Assembly: GCA_900100475.1 (NCBI GenBank)
Contig: FMTU01000010.1
Span: 62,001-126,000, forward strand
Reading direction: 5' to 3'
Source of the DNA: Sphingobium faniae
GTDB lineage: Bacteria > Pseudomonadota > Alphaproteobacteria > Sphingomonadales > Sphingomonadaceae
Length of the DNA: 64,000 nt
The position numbers and the translations under genes were made by a program. Shown here piece after piece: positions 44,585-52,756 of the stretch. Each line of letters begins with the position of its first letter. The stretch's first letter is position 1. The notes below the pieces were generated by a model. The model was given only the letters and a program-made list of their open reading frames with translations, was not told where the DNA came from and did no database searches.

Positions 44585-45609
44585 ACCGGATGCGCGCCAG
44601 CCTGCTGTTCCGCAGCACCGCCGTAGCGGCTCCGGTGGCTGTGCTGATCGCGGGCGCGGCGTTCTGGAATCTCCATCGGGGAGAAGATGCGCCAAAGCCC
44701 GCCGTCTACGCTTCCACCACTGCCCATGAACGGACCATTCCCCGTCAATATGCGGCGCTGGTCCGCATGACGGAGGAGACCGGGGCCGCGCCCCAAGGGG
44801 ACGCCGCGCGGCAGGAAAACAGCCGCCTCGCCTTCGCGAAGGACGCCACTCGCGCCGCCGCGCCCTTTCGCATGGGACAGGCCGGGATGGATCATGATCG
44901 CGCCCTGCAATGCCTGACGCAGGCCATTTATTATGAAGCCGCGCGCGAGCCGGAGGACGGCCAGCGGGCAGTGGCGCAGGTCGTGCTGAACCGGCTGCGG
45001 CATCCGGCCTTCGCCAAGACGGTGTGCGGAGTTGTCTATGAACGGTTCCATGCCACGGTGTGCCAGTTCAGCTTCGTCTGCGACGGATCGCTGGCGCGGC
45101 GGCCCTTGCCCGGCCTTTGGGAGAAGGCGCGCCGCATCGCCGGGCAGGCGCTTGCCGGCACAGTCTATGCGGGCGTCGGCACCGCGACCCATTATCATGC
45201 CGATTATGTGTTCCCCCGCTGGGCGCCGCATCTGGCGAAGATTGAGCAGATCGGGGCGCATATCTTCTATCGCTGGCCCGGCGGCTGGGGCCTGCCCCGC
45301 GCCTTCACCGGCCTTTATGCGGGCAACGAACATATTCCCGCCTTCGACCCCGCGCGTTTCGCGGCGGTGGAGGAAGCGCGGATCGACTATCCGCCTGTCG
45401 CCGCGCTGCCCGAAAGGCGGGCGGCGGACGATCTGGGCGGACGGCTCGACCCGGCGAAGGGATGGACGCTTTCGATCCCCGATCCATCGCAGACGCGCGG
45501 TTCGCTGGACACCATGCTGGCGCAGCAGCAGCAGGGCGCGCCTTCCGCGCGCGCTGGTCAGACGGTGGCTCTGGCGGACGGGCAGGGACAAAAAGGGGTG
45601 AACCCATGA
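44581..45609 (+). CDS. SleB/CwlJ-type cell-wall hydrolase inside the exporter operon
   Basis: A 342-residue protein with an N-terminal membrane anchor or signal (APVAVLIAGAAFWNL) and a Hydrolase_2 domain (about 105-230). The domain reads LTQAIYYEAAREPEDGQRAV (catalytic Glu), VVLNRLRHPAF, CQFSFVCDG, GTATHYHADYVFP and W. Such enzymes cut peptidoglycan. The 4-nt overlaps with both the ABC exporter before and the adaptor after make it a built-in part of the secretion operon. It probably opens the wall for the channel complex. The C-terminal 100 residues are polar and unassigned. Confidence 0.87.
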   Translation: MNRMRASLLFRSTAVAAPVAVLIAGAAFWNLHRGEDAPKPAVYASTTAHERTIPRQYAALVRMTEETGAAPQGDAARQENSRLAFAKDATRAAAPFRMGQAGMDHDRALQCLTQAIYYEAAREPEDGQRAVAQVVLNRLRHPAFAKTVCGVVYERFHATVCQFSFVCDGSLARRPLPGLWEKARRIAGQALAGTVYAGVGTATHYHADYVFPRWAPHLAKIEQIGAHIFYRWPGGWGLPRAFTGLYAGNEHIPAFDPARFAAVEEARIDYPPVAALPERRAADDLGGRLDPAKGWTLSIPDPSQTRGSLDTMLAQQQQGAPSARAGQTVALADGQGQKGVNP

Positions 45610-46898
45610 TGGGGCGATGGATCAACTGGCTGCGGGAGAAAAGCGGCAGCCAACAGGTCATTCTTTACAGCGGCGGCGGCATGATCGTCTTTCTGCTATG
45701 GGCCGGCCTCGCCCCGGTGGACGAGGTGACGCACGGGCAGGGCCGCGTCATCCCCTCCAGCAAGGCGCAGGTCATCCAGAGCGCCGAGCCGACCACGATT
45801 GAGGAAATCCTGGTCCGGTCCGGGCAGAAGGTCGGCAAGGGGCAGTTGCTCGTCCGGCTGGACGACGCGATGCTGGCGTCCGAACTGGGGCAAATTCAGG
45901 CAGAGACGCGATCGCTGACCGCGCGGGCCGACCGGCTGGCCAGCGAAGGGACGGGCGCGGCGGCCACATCCTGCAACCCCGGCGCGGACGGGCGCGTCAG
46001 CAGCGAGTGCCAGCAGGAACAGGCGCTGGCGCAGGTGCGCGAATCCGCGCTTCGCAGCCGTCAGACGGGCCTGTCCGCGCAGGTCGAGCAGCGCCGCCGC
46101 GAAATGGGCGAGGCACAGGCGACCATCGACAGCCTGACCGGCAGCGTGCAGCTTTCGCGCAAGCGGGTGGAGATGCTGGAGCCGCTGGCGGCCAAGTCGA
46201 TCGTGCCGCAGACCGAATTGCTCGACGCGCGGCGCGAACTGGTCGACGCGCAGGGCCGCCTCGCCGCCGCCCGCCAGCAGGCTTCGCGCGCTGCCGCCGC
46301 CATTCAGGAGGCGCAGGCACAGCTTGCGGAGGCCAATTACCAGTTCCGGCAGGATGCGCTCAACGAACGCAGCCAGCTTGAGGCGAAGATCGCGGTCAAC
46401 AGCGAATCCCTGCGCGGCGCGCGCGGCCGGGCGCAGCGGGCGGAAATCCGTTCCCCGGTCGATGGCGTGGTGAACGATGTGCAGGTGACGACCATCGGCG
46501 GCTTCGTCAATGCGGGGCAGAAGATCATGCAGATCGTGCCCGTGGGGGAAAAGCTGCTGGTAGAAGCGCGGGTGAAGCCGAACGACATTGCCTTCATCAA
46601 GACGGGCGACAGGGCGGTGGTGAAGGTGACGGCCTATGACTTCTCCATCTATGGTGGCCTGTCGGGCACGGTGCAGCAGGTGTCGGCCGACAGCGTCTAT
46701 GACGAAGCGACGCGGGAGGCCTATTTCACCGTGGTGGTGGAAACCGACCGTGCCTATCTGGGGTCGGGCAAGCACCGCCTGCCGATCACGCCCGGCATGG
46801 TGTGCGACGTGGAGATATTGACGGGCCGCAAATCCGTGCTCGCCTATCTGCTCAAGCCCGTAATGAAAGCGCGGGACGAGGCGTTGCGGGAGCGTTGA
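45606..46898 (+). CDS. Type I secretion membrane-fusion protein (LapC/HlyD-like)
   Basis: A 430-residue periplasmic adaptor. The single N-terminal helix (LYSGGGMIVFLLWAGLA) is followed by DEVTHGQGRVIPSSKAQVIQ, the hallmark of HlyD-family adaptors. A lipoyl half-domain, a long coiled coil (about 100-290) and a C-terminal beta-barrel (RSPVDGVVNDVQVTTIGG, PGMVCDVEILTG) follow. The ATG at 45606 overlaps the preceding stop (ATGA); GGGGTGA lies upstream. It completes the ABC-adaptor-channel set for the adhesin. Confidence 0.93.
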   Translation: MMGRWINWLREKSGSQQVILYSGGGMIVFLLWAGLAPVDEVTHGQGRVIPSSKAQVIQSAEPTTIEEILVRSGQKVGKGQLLVRLDDAMLASELGQIQAETRSLTARADRLASEGTGAAATSCNPGADGRVSSECQQEQALAQVRESALRSRQTGLSAQVEQRRREMGEAQATIDSLTGSVQLSRKRVEMLEPLAAKSIVPQTELLDARRELVDAQGRLAAARQQASRAAAAIQEAQAQLAEANYQFRQDALNERSQLEAKIAVNSESLRGARGRAQRAEIRSPVDGVVNDVQVTTIGGFVNAGQKIMQIVPVGEKLLVEARVKPNDIAFIKTGDRAVVKVTAYDFSIYGGLSGTVQQVSADSVYDEATREAYFTVVVETDRAYLGSGKHRLPITPGMVCDVEILTGRKSVLAYLLKPVMKARDEALRER

Positions 46899-46957
46899 TC
46901 CGGAGCGGTTGCCAGACAATCGGGCCTGGCCGCTGGTACAGAAATTGGGGCGCGGGT

Positions 46958-48040
46958 TTATCGCGCGGCGAACTGCGTGGCACGGGGCGGCGTCACCCGA
47001 TAGCCGTGCGTCCACCGGCCAAAGGCGTTGAAGCTCAGAACCGGGCGATAGTCGCTGATCTGCGAAGAGGGCAATATCCGGTCCGTCATATTGTCGAGGA
47101 CCATCAGTTCCCCGTCGATCTGCACCGCCAGCACCGCATGATCCGCCCTGCGGACAAGATCCTTGACGATGACGAGGAACATCGAGCGCGGATGGAAACC
47201 CGCGGCTTCCAGCAGCTTCATCTTGGCGATGGCGTAATCCTCGCAATCACCCCTGCCTTGCTGGAGCGACTGAGCGGCCGTGGCCCAATGATCGGCCCCC
47301 GGCCTGTCATCGGTGAACCGGAGTTGCCTGTTGACCCAGATGTTGATGATCTCCGCCTGTTTCTGCCGGTCGGCATGGCGTGAACTCTGGACGATGGCGC
47401 TCCATTTGCCGCTTTGCGGAAGCGCGCGATTGGCGCTGGCCCATTTCGCGTCCAGCGAACTTTGCCGCAGCGGCAGCGCTACCGATCCGAAAATATCGGG
47501 CTTGCCCGACAGCCCCGTCGATGAAAGCAGCGCGGGCGCAGGGCGGGGGCTGATGATGAAGGGCGAGGCCTGCGGGACCGCCGCCGGGAGGATCGGTGTG
47601 GTGGCGGCGGTCAACCCTTGCATATAGGCAGGCACCGCGACGGGCACGCGGAAATGATCGTCCGATGCCCTGAACATGATGGCCATTCCCTGAATCCGCA
47701 GGGCGGGAAGCTGGCCGATAATGTCCGTTATGCGCTGGTTGTTGATGATCGGCGAAGCGGCGGGATGGACGGCATGTGCCTGTCCGTTCGCATGGGGTTC
47801 GTCCATCTGGCGGGCGCTGATTTCCATCAGCCGATTGCTTCCGCCGAACAGGTCCTGGCTCAGCCGCCTGTTGACCAGTGCGTCCCTATAGGAATCGGCG
47901 ACGCCCGAGCGGACGGAATCGATCGCGGTGATCCGGCTCGTCGCGGCAAGCCCTTGCGCCATCGCGGCTCCATGGGCCGCGCCCAGCAACGCAAGGCTGG
48001 CCATGACATGGGCTGACAGGGAGGAGGCAGGATGGGACAT
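46958..48040 (-). CDS. lapG: LapG-like periplasmic cysteine protease (BTLCP/DUF920)
   Basis: A 360-residue protease of the bacterial transglutaminase-like family. It has a signal peptide (MASLALLGAAHGAAMAQ) and a catalytic Cys in RGDCEDYAIAKMKLLEAAG (about C266), His in RRADHAVLAV (about H301) and Asp in MVLDNMTD (about D316). LapG cuts the retention module of LapA-type adhesins and frees them from the cell. The adhesin nearby has the PAAG target. It is longer than typical LapG because of about 100 extra residues, Pro/Ala-rich, ahead of the catalytic domain. The start is the ATG at 48040; the frame extends to a TTG at 48061 without a ribosome site. It is convergent with the adaptor gene, 59 nt away. 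No LapD receptor is in the window. Confidence 0.88.
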   Translation of the reverse strand: MSHPASSLSAHVMASLALLGAAHGAAMAQGLAATSRITAIDSVRSGVADSYRDALVNRRLSQDLFGGSNRLMEISARQMDEPHANGQAHAVHPAASPIINNQRITDIIGQLPALRIQGMAIMFRASDDHFRVPVAVPAYMQGLTAATTPILPAAVPQASPFIISPRPAPALLSSTGLSGKPDIFGSVALPLRQSSLDAKWASANRALPQSGKWSAIVQSSRHADRQKQAEIINIWVNRQLRFTDDRPGADHWATAAQSLQQGRGDCEDYAIAKMKLLEAAGFHPRSMFLVIVKDLVRRADHAVLAVQIDGELMVLDNMTDRILPSSQISDYRPVLSFNAFGRWTHGYRVTPPRATQFAAR

Positions 48041-48204
48041 GGCCCGCAATATGCCGGGCAAGCCATAATATTCAGTGCGCTCGCTTGGTTAATGGTCGCG
48101 TAACCGGGGCTTTTGGCCGCGTTATGACGGCAGGAAGCGATGGCCGCTGCGTCGTCGCGGCCATGGCGGGGAAGTGGGAAGGGCCGCCCGGAACAATGGC
48201 GCGC

Positions 48205-49476
48205 CTACATGCGCAGCACGATGGAAATCAGGGGATAGACGCCGTTTCTGCTGCCACGCTTGACATATTTCATGCCGCCTTCCGCCCAGATATGCCCTCC
48301 CGGCGAATAGCGGATGCCCAGATAATGCGCGTCCTGATTGAACCCTCTCTTATAGTCGTCGTGGCGGAGCCGGTAGAGCGCGGACCAGCTATCGTTGATC
48401 TGATAGTTCAACTGGCCGAGGGCCGTGCCCCGGATCGTATTGTCCAGATCGGGATTGGTGATGTAGTTCGCCGCGACCCTGAAGCGCCGCGTCAGGGCAT
48501 ATTCGGCGCCGATCCTGACCAGCGCGGTATTGCGAAGATCGTGCACGCTGGCCGCGTCGTCATCCAGATCGCGCAGCGCGCCCGTCCCCACGACGGTCGC
48601 GAAGCGCGGGTTCCACTGGGACCGGATTTCGGCTTCCACCTTGTGCGAGGTGAAGGTCGCTCCCGAATTTTCAAGCCGCGTGGGGCGCGCTGTATAACGC
48701 GCCGTCACGACATGCCGGTGGGTGATCGGGAAGGCGTAGCGGACCCGGTATTCCTGAAATCTGTCGATGGCGGAAAAATCGCTGACCGGGCCGTCATAGC
48801 GATAGTCCGAAAAGCGCGCCGTCAGTTCCAGGAAGTGATTGACGCCGAAATAATGGATATATCCGACCTTATTGTCCTTGCGCAGATAGACGTCCGGCCG
48901 CTCTTCCTGTTCATGTTCATAATAGACTTCCTCCCTTGAGAGGAAGGGGGCGGCGCCGCCGATTTTCCAGCTCTCGAACGAAAGGTCGTTTTCGTAGAAG
49001 GCATAGAGGCGCGGACTGGCCTCTCGCCGGAACTGGCGGATGCTGCGCTCCACGTCGCTGTCGTCCGGCCATCGCGCGGCCGCATCGGCATAGCGGGCGC
49101 GGGCGCGGCCGAAATCATGATCGTAACGATAGGATACCGCCACGCCCAGCGCCGCGTCAGTGCTGTCAGGCTCCAGTTGCAGGGCCTTTTCATAGGCTTC
49201 GCGCGATTCCCGAAGCTGGCCGTTCCACCGCAGCAGCTTGCCCAGCGCCCGCCAGGATTCCGCATCGTTCGGATCGGCGGCCAGCGCAGAGCGATAGGCG
49301 GCCATGGCGTCCTGCCAGCGATAGTCCCTGAGCTGCCGGTCGGTTTCCTCCGTCAGGGACAGGCCGGTGCCCGAATTGCCGCCCGCATTGGTCTGCGCCA
49401 TGGCCGTTTCGGCGGCGATGCCGAGGCAGGCGAGCGTGAGAGGCCCGATCGTTCGGATGATATTCGTGCCAGACAT
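48205..49476 (-). CDS. TPR plus outer-membrane beta-barrel protein (PgaA/YaiO-like exporter)
   Basis: A 423-residue protein with a signal peptide ending TAMAQ and TPR repeats at about 45-145 (QDAMAAYRSALAADPNDAES, LRESREAYEKALQLEPDSTD, GRARARYADAAARWPDDSD). The C-terminal region (155-423) alternates polar and aromatic residues as in a beta-barrel (FYENDLSFESW, YIHYFGVNHFLELTARFSDY). The layout is that of PgaA, the PNAG exporter, at reduced size. The ATG at 49476 has GGAAGG upstream. It follows the glycosyltransferase-hydrolase fusion by 20 nt and probably exports its polymer. Confidence 0.82.
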   Translation of the reverse strand: MSGTNIIRTIGPLTLACLGIAAETAMAQTNAGGNSGTGLSLTEETDRQLRDYRWQDAMAAYRSALAADPNDAESWRALGKLLRWNGQLRESREAYEKALQLEPDSTDAALGVAVSYRYDHDFGRARARYADAAARWPDDSDVERSIRQFRREASPRLYAFYENDLSFESWKIGGAAPFLSREEVYYEHEQEERPDVYLRKDNKVGYIHYFGVNHFLELTARFSDYRYDGPVSDFSAIDRFQEYRVRYAFPITHRHVVTARYTARPTRLENSGATFTSHKVEAEIRSQWNPRFATVVGTGALRDLDDDAASVHDLRNTALVRIGAEYALTRRFRVAANYITNPDLDNTIRGTALGQLNYQINDSWSALYRLRHDDYKRGFNQDAHYLGIRYSPGGHIWAEGGMKYVKRGSRNGVYPLISIVLRM

Positions 49477-49496
49477 TCGTGCCTTCCTTTTGTCGT

Positions 49497-51863
49497 TCAG
49501 GCCGATCCGCCTTCCTTCATGTCCCGGATGACCCGCCAATGCTCCGCGCGGAGCATGTGGGCGGGGGTGAGCCATATCTTGCGCGCGCCGCCACGCACCG
49601 CCGCGAACATGGCGGTCTTCATGTCCTCTGCCGTCAGGACGCTGCCCGACGCGCCCCAAAGCCCGATGGAGTGCCAGTAATTCTGGGCGCCCAGCGTACG
49701 GCTCATATATGAGGCGACGGACTGGCTTTCCTCGGCGGGGATATGGTCCAGCGCGAAATAGTCCCAGACCACGAACTGATCGACAAAGGGAGCCAGCAGC
49801 GGATAATCCTGCCCATTTTCCATGCTGTTGAGCAGGAAATCGCTGCGGCTGATCCTGACGTCGAAGAACAGGTTCTTGCTTGCGCGCTCGACGGTGGCGG
49901 ACAGGCGGGCGAGGATGGAGGCAACCTGCCGCGACCGCCATATGCCGATGGCCGGGTCGTCCCGGTCGATCTGGCCGTTCTTCCGCCTTGGCCAGTCGCC
50001 CCGGCCGGTGGCGTCCGCAAAGGCGCCTTTGCACCGCTCGCAGAAGCAATAGCTGTCGTAGAAAAGCTCGGTGATGTTGATGCTGTCGGCCTGATTGTGC
50101 CGGGCCAGCGCGTCGCAGGCTTCGGTCAGCAAGTCGCCAAACTCGCCCGCCGCCAGCCAGGTGGAGCACACGAATTCCCGGCTGGGCCAGCCGCTCCAGT
50201 GGATCGCGGCATATTGAGGATGGCGGGCCACATAGCGGGGGGCCAGCACGTCCAATATGGTGGTCGTGACGAAGCCCCGTTCCCGCAGCGCACTGACCGC
50301 TTCGTCCAGCATGTCGCCGTCATGGGACCGTTGATGGTCGCTCCACCATTTCCGCTGCCCGTCCCAGCGGAAATAGGTCCAGTCGGGGCGCCCTGCCGAA
50401 ATGGCGACCCGGTTGATGAAGGAGGACGCAGGGTTTTGCATGAAGAGGCGATAGGAATCGCGCCAGTCGGTCCAGTCCGCGAAATGGATCGCCGCGGCGA
50501 GTTGCGTGCTGGCCATCCTGATTGCGGCATCGCTCGATGGGCCATGGCCAAGCCGCGCCTGCAACGCATATCCGCCCGCCAGCCCGCCGCCCAGGAACAG
50601 GCCTCCGTTGAACACGACGCTGCGTCGGCTGGCGGCGGGGGCGCTGGCGGGCGACAGATCCAGCACGCTGCGGCGCTCCGGCTTGTTCCAGTTCTCCGAC
50701 CGCGACCGGAACTCGGCCCAGAGCGAATAGACGACAATGGCGTTATAGAAATGGCTGAGCGGCAGCAGCACCGCCAGATAGGGAAGATACAGCAGGTCGC
50801 GCGGCGATTTGTCGAGAAGGATGGCCGTCACCGCCGTCAGGATGAGCGATCCGACGCCCAGATAGGCGATCCACTCCAATGTCTTGAGGTGCAGCAGCCC
50901 GGTGTGGAGTGCGAAGGGCAGCAGGGCGAGGGCGAACCACTGAACCAGCGGAATGGCGATGAGGTTGAGCGTCAGCGTCGGCAGGAACCATCCGAACAGC
51001 CCATATCTGGGACGCAGGATCATGCCCTTGTAAAGCCGGGCGATCTTCATGTAGCTGCGGGTCCAGCGGACGCGTTGCCGCCACAGGCCGCGAAGATTAT
51101 TGGGACATTCCGCCAGAACGCGGGCCTGCGCGCCATAGACGATCCGCGCATCATGACGGTGCAGCCTGAACGTCAGTTCCAGATCTTCGCCCCAGATGTT
51201 GCGAAAACCCCCGATGCGCCGCAGGGTGTCGGTGCGGACCAGCCCCAGATTGCCGGGGATGATCGGCAGGATATTGGCCATGGACAGGGCGCGGCGCACA
51301 TAGCCGGTGCCGATATGCGACGTGACGACCAGCATCTTCTGCAACAGGCCCTGGGGTCGCAGCGGTGTGTCGTTGCCGCCCACGGCCTGCGTCCGGGGAT
51401 CGACGAAATAGGATATGCCGTTGCGGATCGTGTTCCGTTCGAACAGGGTGTCGGCGTCGGTGAAAAGCACGATTTCCCCGCGCGCCTCAGCCAATCCCCG
51501 GTTGAGCGCCGATGCCTTGCCGCCATTGTCCTTGACCAGATGGCGGATGGCGTTGCTGTCGATATGACGTTGAAGCGCGCGCTCCGTCCCGTCTGTCGAC
51601 CCGTCATTGATGACGATCACCTCGAAATCGGGATAGTCCGATTTCAGGATCGACTGGATGCAAAGGGCAATGGTGCGCTCTTCATTATAGGCGGGAACCA
51701 ATATGGTGACGCTGGGGGTGTAGGCTTCCGTTCGGGCGCGGCGGAGAATCCTGCGCTCCCAGAAGGGATAGGTGAGCGCCAGCGGCATGTAGAACAGCGA
51801 GAGCAGGCCGAAATAGAAACAGGCCGCCCCGAACAGCGCGAAGAGAAGGGACAGGGGCCACAT
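49497..51863 (-). CDS. Fusion: processive GT2 glycosyltransferase plus extracytoplasmic glycoside-hydrolase-like domain
   Basis: A 788-residue membrane protein. Residues 1-30 form a helix. Residues 50-270 are a GT2 domain with D87 (NDGSTDG), D136/D138 (FTDADTLF), D227 (GEDLEL) and QRVRW at 263-267, the signature of processive synthases such as PgaC, NodC and hyaluronan synthase. About four helices follow to residue 385. A further helix near 415-435 (VVFNGGLFLGGGLAGGYAL) leads to a 330-residue TIM-barrel-like domain containing ITELFYDSYCFCERCKGAF, reminiscent of GH-like and PgaB C-terminal domains. The layout suggests synthesis in the cytoplasm and trimming of the chain outside. It overlaps the ATP-grasp gene by 1 nt. 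Confidence 0.85.
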   Translation of the reverse strand: MWPLSLLFALFGAACFYFGLLSLFYMPLALTYPFWERRILRRARTEAYTPSVTILVPAYNEERTIALCIQSILKSDYPDFEVIVINDGSTDGTERALQRHIDSNAIRHLVKDNGGKASALNRGLAEARGEIVLFTDADTLFERNTIRNGISYFVDPRTQAVGGNDTPLRPQGLLQKMLVVTSHIGTGYVRRALSMANILPIIPGNLGLVRTDTLRRIGGFRNIWGEDLELTFRLHRHDARIVYGAQARVLAECPNNLRGLWRQRVRWTRSYMKIARLYKGMILRPRYGLFGWFLPTLTLNLIAIPLVQWFALALLPFALHTGLLHLKTLEWIAYLGVGSLILTAVTAILLDKSPRDLLYLPYLAVLLPLSHFYNAIVVYSLWAEFRSRSENWNKPERRSVLDLSPASAPAASRRSVVFNGGLFLGGGLAGGYALQARLGHGPSSDAAIRMASTQLAAAIHFADWTDWRDSYRLFMQNPASSFINRVAISAGRPDWTYFRWDGQRKWWSDHQRSHDGDMLDEAVSALRERGFVTTTILDVLAPRYVARHPQYAAIHWSGWPSREFVCSTWLAAGEFGDLLTEACDALARHNQADSINITELFYDSYCFCERCKGAFADATGRGDWPRRKNGQIDRDDPAIGIWRSRQVASILARLSATVERASKNLFFDVRISRSDFLLNSMENGQDYPLLAPFVDQFVVWDYFALDHIPAEESQSVASYMSRTLGAQNYWHSIGLWGASGSVLTAEDMKTAMFAAVRGGARKIWLTPAHMLRAEHWRVIRDMKEGGSA

Positions 51864-52756
51864 CAGCCCAGATGCCTCTGCTCATGCAGCAGCGCCATGT
51901 TCGCGATGATGTCGGGGACCATCTGGACATGGGCGCCGATCCGCGCGTTGATTTCCAATATGCGCGGCCTTCCATCCCGGTCGCGGCGAATGTCCATGTC
52001 CAGGGGACCGGCCAGGCCCAGCGTTCGGGCCGCGGCGACGGCAAGGCTTTGCACGTCGCGGGGACGCCGGGGCCTTAGTGCCAGCGCATTGCCGACCCGT
52101 CCTTCCCGCAATTGCGTCTTTTCGAAAATGCCCTTGGCCAGCAGCCTGAACGGCGGGTCGGGATGGATCAGCAACTGGACGTCATATTCCTTGCCCGGCA
52201 TGAATTCCTGCCAGAGCAGCAGGTCGTCGGCATCCATGTTCGCCGGCTCATCATGGATGACGACGCCACGGCCGCCTCGCCCGATGCGGGGTTTGGAAAT
52301 CAGGGGATAGCGCAGCCACCGCATCGGTGAACGCCCCAATGCGCTGCGGGGCACGGCGATGTCATGCGCGGCAAGCGCCTGCGCCGTTTGCCATTTGTCG
52401 TGGCAGATGGCGACGGGATGGGATCTGGAGATGAAGACGGCCACGCCCGCCGACCGGAAGAACATCGCATGATCGGCGATCAGGGGCAATTCCTCCGCGA
52501 CGGTGGGGAACAGCCAGGATGCGCCCTTTGCCCCGGCCAATGCGTGCAGGATCGGCAGATAATCGGCGTCCGTGGCGGGCGGGACCAGTGCAAATTCCTG
52601 GGCTTCGCAATCGCCCACCCGTTGCATGTCGACACCGACGACATGATAGTCGAGCGCGCGCAACGACTGCACGGCCGCCCGTCCGGCCGGGCCGCCCACA
52701 CCGGTTATCAGGACCGAGCGCCGGGGCCCTGCCCGCCGCGCCGATGCCTGCTGCAT
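51863..52756 (-). CDS. ATP-grasp ligase (carbamoyl-phosphate-synthase/PylC-like)
   Basis: A 297-residue enzyme starting at the ATG at 52756, which overlaps the deacetylase stop (TGATG). An N-terminal Rossmann-like fold reads SVLITGVGGPAGRAAVQSLR. The ATP-grasp domain follows with PLISKPRIGRGGRGVVI (ATP-binding lysine and glycine loop), WQEFMPGKEYDVQLLI and the metal-binding PRILEINARIGAH. Such enzymes join a carboxylate to an amine or other nucleophile through an acyl phosphate. Its place between a sugar deacetylase and a polysaccharide synthase suggests acylation of a freed amino sugar, but the substrate is unknown. No signal peptide is present, so it is cytoplasmic. Confidence 0.85.
   Translation of the reverse strand: MQQASARRAGPRRSVLITGVGGPAGRAAVQSLRALDYHVVGVDMQRVGDCEAQEFALVPPATDADYLPILHALAGAKGASWLFPTVAEELPLIADHAMFFRSAGVAVFISRSHPVAICHDKWQTAQALAAHDIAVPRSALGRSPMRWLRYPLISKPRIGRGGRGVVIHDEPANMDADDLLLWQEFMPGKEYDVQLLIHPDPPFRLLAKGIFEKTQLREGRVGNALALRPRRPRDVQSLAVAAARTLGLAGPLDMDIRRDRDGRPRILEINARIGAHVQMVPDIIANMALLHEQRHLG

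Noticed and set aside
49743-52310. An 855-codon plus-strand frame over the polysaccharide operon
   Set aside because: Antisense to two well-supported genes with catalytic motifs. No recognisable domain or start signal.
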